From assembly GCF_006716425.1 (NCBI RefSeq), contig NZ_VFOZ01000002.1:310001-374000 (forward strand): a DNA stretch of 64,000 nucleotides. Direction: 5' to 3'. A program made the position numbers and the translations under genes. The stretch is from Actinoallomurus bryophytorum. Lineage in GTDB: Bacteria; Actinomycetota; Actinomycetes; Streptosporangiales; Streptosporangiaceae. The notes under the pieces are model-generated. The model did no database searches. It was not told where the DNA came from and worked only from the letters and a program-made list of their open reading frames with translations. Every line of letters starts with the position of its first letter. The stretch's first letter is position 1. Positions 60,575 through 64,000 of this stretch are shown in pieces.

Positions 60575-62539
60575 TCACCAGGTACGTCCTTGCGGGTCGC
60601 CCTGCGGCAGAAGCTCGCGCAGGAGCCGTACGGAGGCGGCCACGCTCTGCTCCCGCGGCAGCAGCGCGTCCTCGTGCTCGACGTAGAGCACGCCGTGGAA
60701 GTCCTCGTCGAGCAGTGCCGAGACGATCGCCGGCCACGGAAGCTCGCCGGCGCCCAGGGCACGGAACCGGATCGGCGGCCCGGGACCGTACCGTGACCAG
60801 CCGGCGCCGGACGGTGGTTGCGGGGCGTTCCAGCGCTGCAGGTCCTTGGCGTGCGCCGCGCCCAGGCCGTCGCCCCAGCCGCGTACCGCGTCCACCGGAT
60901 CGTGCCCGGTGGCGGCGAGGTTGGCCGGGTCCACGCACAACCGGACCGAGGCGGACGTGGACGTGCCCGCCACCGCGTCGAGCAGTTGCCGGGCGCTGGC
61001 CCGGTCGTAGACCACCTGCTTGGGGTGCGGCTCGACCAGCAGCGTCACGCCGTGCTCGGCGGCCAGGGACAGCACCGGCCGCGCCTCCTCACACCACGCG
61101 GCGATGTTGTCCGCCCAGCTCACCGAGCTGTGCCACCACGAGAGCCAGCGCGCCACGTCCGGCACGCCGAACATCAGCCGTACGCACGGGGCGCCCAGGT
61201 CGGCGGCCAGCCGCACCGTGTCCAGCGCACAGCGCAGCGCGTGGTCGCGCTTGGCCGCCGCCGGGCCGCCGAGCACCGGATCGGTGTGCGGACCGTGCGG
61301 GCCGAGCAGCAGCTGGGTGTCCCTGCTGTTGCTCACGCAGTCCACCGCGACGTCCCCGGCCGCCGCGCGCAGGTCCGCGCGGTAGTCCGCCTCCCGCGCC
61401 CAGCGCGTCAGGTCCACCAGGCCCGAGGTGGTGTCGGTGGGCAGGTCGACCGCGTCGGCCCCGACCTGTGCGGCGTACTCGAGAGCGGCCGGCAGCCCCG
61501 AGCCGCCCCAGGCCGCCAGGCAGAGCCCGACCGCCACCTGCCGGTCGTCCGCGCGGTGCCGCACGGGGGGCCGTGACCGGACCGGCGGCGGATCCAGGTC
61601 GAGCAGCCACGCGGCACTCGGCGCCCGTACCTCTCCGTCGTGCACGCGGCTCTCGAGCGCCGCGTGCACGGTCGCCACCGGTTCGTCCACCGCGACCACC
61701 TCGGTGACGGACAGTTCGGCGCCTAGCCGCCGTTCGAGCTCGGCGAACAGCGGCGGGCAGCCGCGCAGCACACCGCCCCCGGCGGCGACCGACCAGTCTC
61801 CGGTGAGCCCGGCCCGGTCGCTCGCGGCGCGCACGCCCAGTACGAGCTCGCCGACCGCCGCCGACACCAGCTCCGCCGCCGGGCCGTCGCCATCGAGCCA
61901 GGCATCGCAGACCACCGGCGCCAGCGCGGCCACCGCGGCCTTGGGGAACGCCTCCGCGGCCAGCTCACGCGCCAGCTCCGCCGGGGACCGGCCCGCGGCG
62001 AGAGAGGTCAGGCGTGCGCCGATCGCGGTCGCCGGTCCCCGGCCGTCCCCGGCACGGACCGCGGCGCGCAACCCGGCCAGCCCCAGGTCGAAGGCGCTGC
62101 CCTCGTCGCTGCCGAGGTATTCACAACCCCCCACCCGGCACACCTCGCCCCCGTCGCCGGCCGCGACGAACCCCGAACCGGTGCCGCAGACGACCACCAC
62201 GCCGCGGCCCGCGAGCGGCGGGGCGGCCAGCCACGGCACGGAGTCGTTGGAGACGAGCAGCCGTCCGCGTACGCCCGCGGCGAGCGCCAGGTCGCGTAAG
62301 CGGGCCGCCTCTCCGTCGTCGCCGGTGAGGTCGACGGCGGCGGTGGCGACCCATCCCGCGCCCGGCCGTCCGCCTAGCGCGGCGGCGACGTCGCCGAAGA
62401 CGGCGCGCAGGGTGCGCGTCGCCGGGCCGGTGCCGACCGAGGCGGGGTTGACCGAGCCGTAGGTCTTGCGGGCGGTGGAGCCGGCCGCGATCACGGTCGT
62501 CGTGCTGCCGCCCGCGTCCACCGCCCACAGTGGGATCAT
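60575..62539 (-). CDS. Fusion of BadF/BcrA-type sugar kinase and xylose-isomerase-like TIM barrel
   Basis: 654 residues. Residues 1-~310: BadF/BadG/N-acetylglucosamine-kinase ATPase with phosphate motifs VDAGGSTTTVI and VCGTGSGFVA. Residues ~335-654: AP-endonuclease-2/xylose-isomerase TIM barrel with metal ligands in LVEPHP, CVDPANL, AHAKDLQ and YVEHED. TIM barrels of this type include inosose dehydratase and isomerase (IolE, IolI), so a cyclitol ketone is a plausible substrate, with the kinase adding the phosphate. The two activities are normally separate genes. ATG at 62539 overlaps the cyclase stop (ATGA). Confidence 0.85.
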   Translation of the reverse strand: MIPLWAVDAGGSTTTVIAAGSTARKTYGSVNPASVGTGPATRTLRAVFGDVAAALGGRPGAGWVATAAVDLTGDDGEAARLRDLALAAGVRGRLLVSNDSVPWLAAPPLAGRGVVVVCGTGSGFVAAGDGGEVCRVGGCEYLGSDEGSAFDLGLAGLRAAVRAGDGRGPATAIGARLTSLAAGRSPAELARELAAEAFPKAAVAALAPVVCDAWLDGDGPAAELVSAAVGELVLGVRAASDRAGLTGDWSVAAGGGVLRGCPPLFAELERRLGAELSVTEVVAVDEPVATVHAALESRVHDGEVRAPSAAWLLDLDPPPVRSRPPVRHRADDRQVAVGLCLAAWGGSGLPAALEYAAQVGADAVDLPTDTTSGLVDLTRWAREADYRADLRAAAGDVAVDCVSNSRDTQLLLGPHGPHTDPVLGGPAAAKRDHALRCALDTVRLAADLGAPCVRLMFGVPDVARWLSWWHSSVSWADNIAAWCEEARPVLSLAAEHGVTLLVEPHPKQVVYDRASARQLLDAVAGTSTSASVRLCVDPANLAATGHDPVDAVRGWGDGLGAAHAKDLQRWNAPQPPSGAGWSRYGPGPPIRFRALGAGELPWPAIVSALLDEDFHGVLYVEHEDALLPREQSVAASVRLLRELLPQGDPQGRTW

Positions 62540-63708
62540 CGGCCGCCCACCGGGACGTCATCGGCGACGTTGCGCAGGAGCGCGGCCCGCACCTCGTCCT
62601 CGGTGACGTCATCGGCGATCAGTGTCGTGCCGAGCTCGACCGGGAGCACGAAGCGGAGACTGCCGTCCCGTATCTCCCGGATCTTGGACATCGCGGCCAG
62701 CACGTCATCCACCGCGGGTACGGAACGTAGCCGATCCAGGCGTACCGGCAGGCCCAGGTCGGTGATCAACCGGACGATCCGCCGCGCCAGGCCGGGATCG
62801 AGCAGGCCGCGTGCGCGAGAGATGTCCACCGCGATGGCCATGCCGACGGCGACGGCCTCGCCGTGCAGCACGGGGCCGTACCCGGTGGTCGTCTCGACGG
62901 CGTGGCCGACGGTGTGGCCGAAGTTCAGCGGACGGCGCAGGTCCACCTCATAGGGGTCGCGGCCGACGAGTTCGGTCTTGATCGCACTGGCCGCGCGCAC
63001 GAGCGGCCCGACCGCCGACGAATGGCAGTGGACGAGTTCGTCGGTGTGCTGCTCGATATATTCGAAGAGTTCAGGAGAGGCTATTATCGCTTTTTTCAAT
63101 GCCTCGGCGAGACCGGCACGCGCCTGCCGAACGTCGAGGGTCTGAAGGAACTCCAGGCACGAAATTACGGCCCGTGGCTGGTAGAACGCGCCGACGAGGT
63201 TCTTGGCGGCATTGTGGTCGACCGCCACTTTTCCGCCGATGCCGGCGTCGACCTGCGCGAGCAGGGTCGTGGGGACGTTGACGTAGGGCACGCCGCGCAT
63301 GAAGGCGCTGGCGACCCAGCCGACCGTATCCATGATCATTCCGCCGCCGAGCGCCACGATCACGTCGCGGCGCGCCAGGCCGAGCTGGGCCAGCCAGTCG
63401 ATGAGCCGGTAGGCGGTGTCCATGCTCTTGCTCTGTTCACCTGCGTCGACGACCATGCTGCCCAGCAGCAGCCCGCGTTCGCGGAGCGTCTCGGTGATCC
63501 CGTACGCCGGCAGTCCGGCGACGGTCCGCTCGGTGATCACGGCGGCGCACCGCCCGTCCAGCTCGGCGAGCAGCACCTCGGTCGCCGCCGACATATCCGG
63601 CACCACGTGGATGCGATAGGTGTCCTGTCGTTCGAGGCTGACCTCGATGGCCGACGAGGTCACTGACAACGGGATCCGATCGCGAACGACATAGCTTTCC
63701 TCGGCCAT
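62536..63708 (-). CDS. Sugar phosphate cyclase, 3-dehydroquinate-synthase-like
   Basis: 390 residues. NAD-binding GGGMIMDTVGW (121-131), RGVPYVNVPTTLLAQVDAGIGGK (Asp154, Lys160), KNLVGAFYQP (Asn170), GLAEALKK (Glu202), LNFGHTVGHAVE (His265, His269) and LHGEAVAVGM (His282). These are the metal and substrate positions of the DHQS superfamily. It has DAGIG, seen in EEVS-type cyclases, but the DHQS-like GHTVGHA; the DKK motif of DHQS near the C-terminus is changed to IRE. A ~30-residue N-terminal extension is also unlike AroB. The substrate is therefore uncertain: sedoheptulose-7-phosphate, DAHP-like or glucose-6-phosphate. ATG at 63708 has GGGAG upstream. Confidence 0.85.
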   Translation of the reverse strand: MAEESYVVRDRIPLSVTSSAIEVSLERQDTYRIHVVPDMSAATEVLLAELDGRCAAVITERTVAGLPAYGITETLRERGLLLGSMVVDAGEQSKSMDTAYRLIDWLAQLGLARRDVIVALGGGMIMDTVGWVASAFMRGVPYVNVPTTLLAQVDAGIGGKVAVDHNAAKNLVGAFYQPRAVISCLEFLQTLDVRQARAGLAEALKKAIIASPELFEYIEQHTDELVHCHSSAVGPLVRAASAIKTELVGRDPYEVDLRRPLNFGHTVGHAVETTTGYGPVLHGEAVAVGMAIAVDISRARGLLDPGLARRIVRLITDLGLPVRLDRLRSVPAVDDVLAAMSKIREIRDGSLRFVLPVELGTTLIADDVTEDEVRAALLRNVADDVPVGGR

Positions 63709-63767
63709 CCGTCTCCCTTACCAAGATCAACTGATCGGGTCAGGCCGCCACCCATACGGATGCGAGA

Positions 63768-63795
63768 CTTATCTTCTCTGATAAATGTTTATCAA
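63768..63795 (-). promoter_or_regulatory. Candidate promoter of the cyclitol-like operon with overlapping palindrome
   Basis: On the minus strand TTGATA (63795-63790) and GATAAG (63773-63768) are 16 bases apart, ~60 bases upstream of the cyclase ATG. The perfect AT-rich palindrome TGATAAA-TG-TTTATCA (63779-63794) covers the -35 and spacer, and TTATC/GATAA recurs at 63769-63784. A repressor bound here would block the promoter. The 252-base region 63709-63960 is otherwise AT-rich and without a gene. Confidence 0.5.
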
Positions 63796-63960
63796 ACACA
63801 ATATTTGGCCAGAGATCGTGATGATGCATGCCACGGAAGGCGCGGATCGCGGCGCCGAACGGATGATCTCAGCGACTCCCGGAACATTCACCCTGCCAGG
63901 TCAATACAGATGTCGATCTAGGAATGACGGCCGTACGCCGGCCCGTCCCGAGGGCGGGAC

Positions 63961-64000
63961 ATGCTGACGATGGTGGTCGGCAGCGGCTACCTCGGCGGCC
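63961..64000 (+). CDS. 5' end of a Rossmann-fold protein (cut by window end)
   Basis: ATG at 63961, preceded by GAGGGCGGGAC, opens a frame MLTMVVGSGYLGG that continues past the last base. VVGSGYLGG is a GxGxxG dinucleotide-binding start, as in NAD-dependent epimerases, reductases or dehydrogenases. It is divergent from the cyclase operon and may share its regulation. The second ATG at 63970 could also be the start. Confidence 0.6.
   Translation, partial: MLTMVVGSGYLGG

Noticed and set aside
62536-63708. Calling the cyclase aroB (3-dehydroquinate synthase of the shikimate pathway)
   Set aside because: No aroC/aroK neighbours, altered DKK motif, EEVS-like DAGIG and operon partners argue against a housekeeping role; left as a sugar phosphate cyclase.

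Overview
The window is high-GC DNA with strong G/C third-position bias, frequent GTG and TTG starts, Lsr2 proteins, PASTA-less Ser/Thr kinases carrying PQQ-type propellers, and a PptT/PptH pair. This points to a filamentous actinomycete. My guess is Streptosporangiales or Thermomonosporaceae-like, but that is inference from gene content. I saw no tRNA, rRNA, CRISPR array, transposase or phage gene. Most of the window is ordinary chromosomal accessory and housekeeping content in short operons.

Left part (1-23.3 kb): the 3' end of a secreted FG-GAP/VCBS-repeat protein; a MOSC protein; a leftward run pptH-pptT-lprG-p55-arsC-like that joins CoA/acyl-carrier-protein activation to a lipoprotein/MFS lipid-export pair; a GMC oxidoreductase with a gluconate-dehydrogenase-subunit-3-like partner; an XRE/TPR regulator facing a small Trp-rich protein; a DMT-like permease; an FAD-binding dehydrogenase; an S9 peptidase; a cyclase-family hydrolase; GABA degradation genes (gabT plus a semialdehyde dehydrogenase); pepN; and an ECF sigma factor with a SnoaL domain and a DHFR-like partner.

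Middle (23.3-43.5 kb): two paralogous LysR regulators bracket a two-subunit molybdenum hydroxylase (IorAB-like), an N-acyl-D-amino-acid deacylase and a VOC protein. Next come nagB-nagA with a LarA-type nickel racemase homologue, a nucleosidase, a site where two divergent genes (DJ-1/PfpI and CGNR zinc finger) have both lost their 5' ends, a cold-shock-domain protein, two tandem paralogous Ser/Thr kinase-PQQ proteins, and a divergent SRPBCC-DGPF-ECF42 sigma operon.

Right part (43.5-64 kb): sulfotransferase, acyltransferase, a GlsB-like membrane protein, quinone oxidoreductase, pyruvate carboxylase, a beta-solenoid membrane protein, a secreted protein with two alpha/beta-hydrolase domains of which the first has lost its catalytic Ser and His, a DUF429 protein, two tandem lsr2 genes, a sigma-factor remnant, a SRPBCC/TetR pair with a perfect operator, and a STAS protein. 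The right edge holds the most interesting locus. It is a leftward operon of a 3-dehydroquinate-synthase-like sugar phosphate cyclase, a fused BadF-type kinase/IolE-IolI-type TIM barrel, and a GlgC-like nucleotidyltransferase, with a divergent Rossmann-fold gene cut by the window end. This is the gene logic of a C7-cyclitol or other cyclitol natural-product pathway and probably continues to the right.
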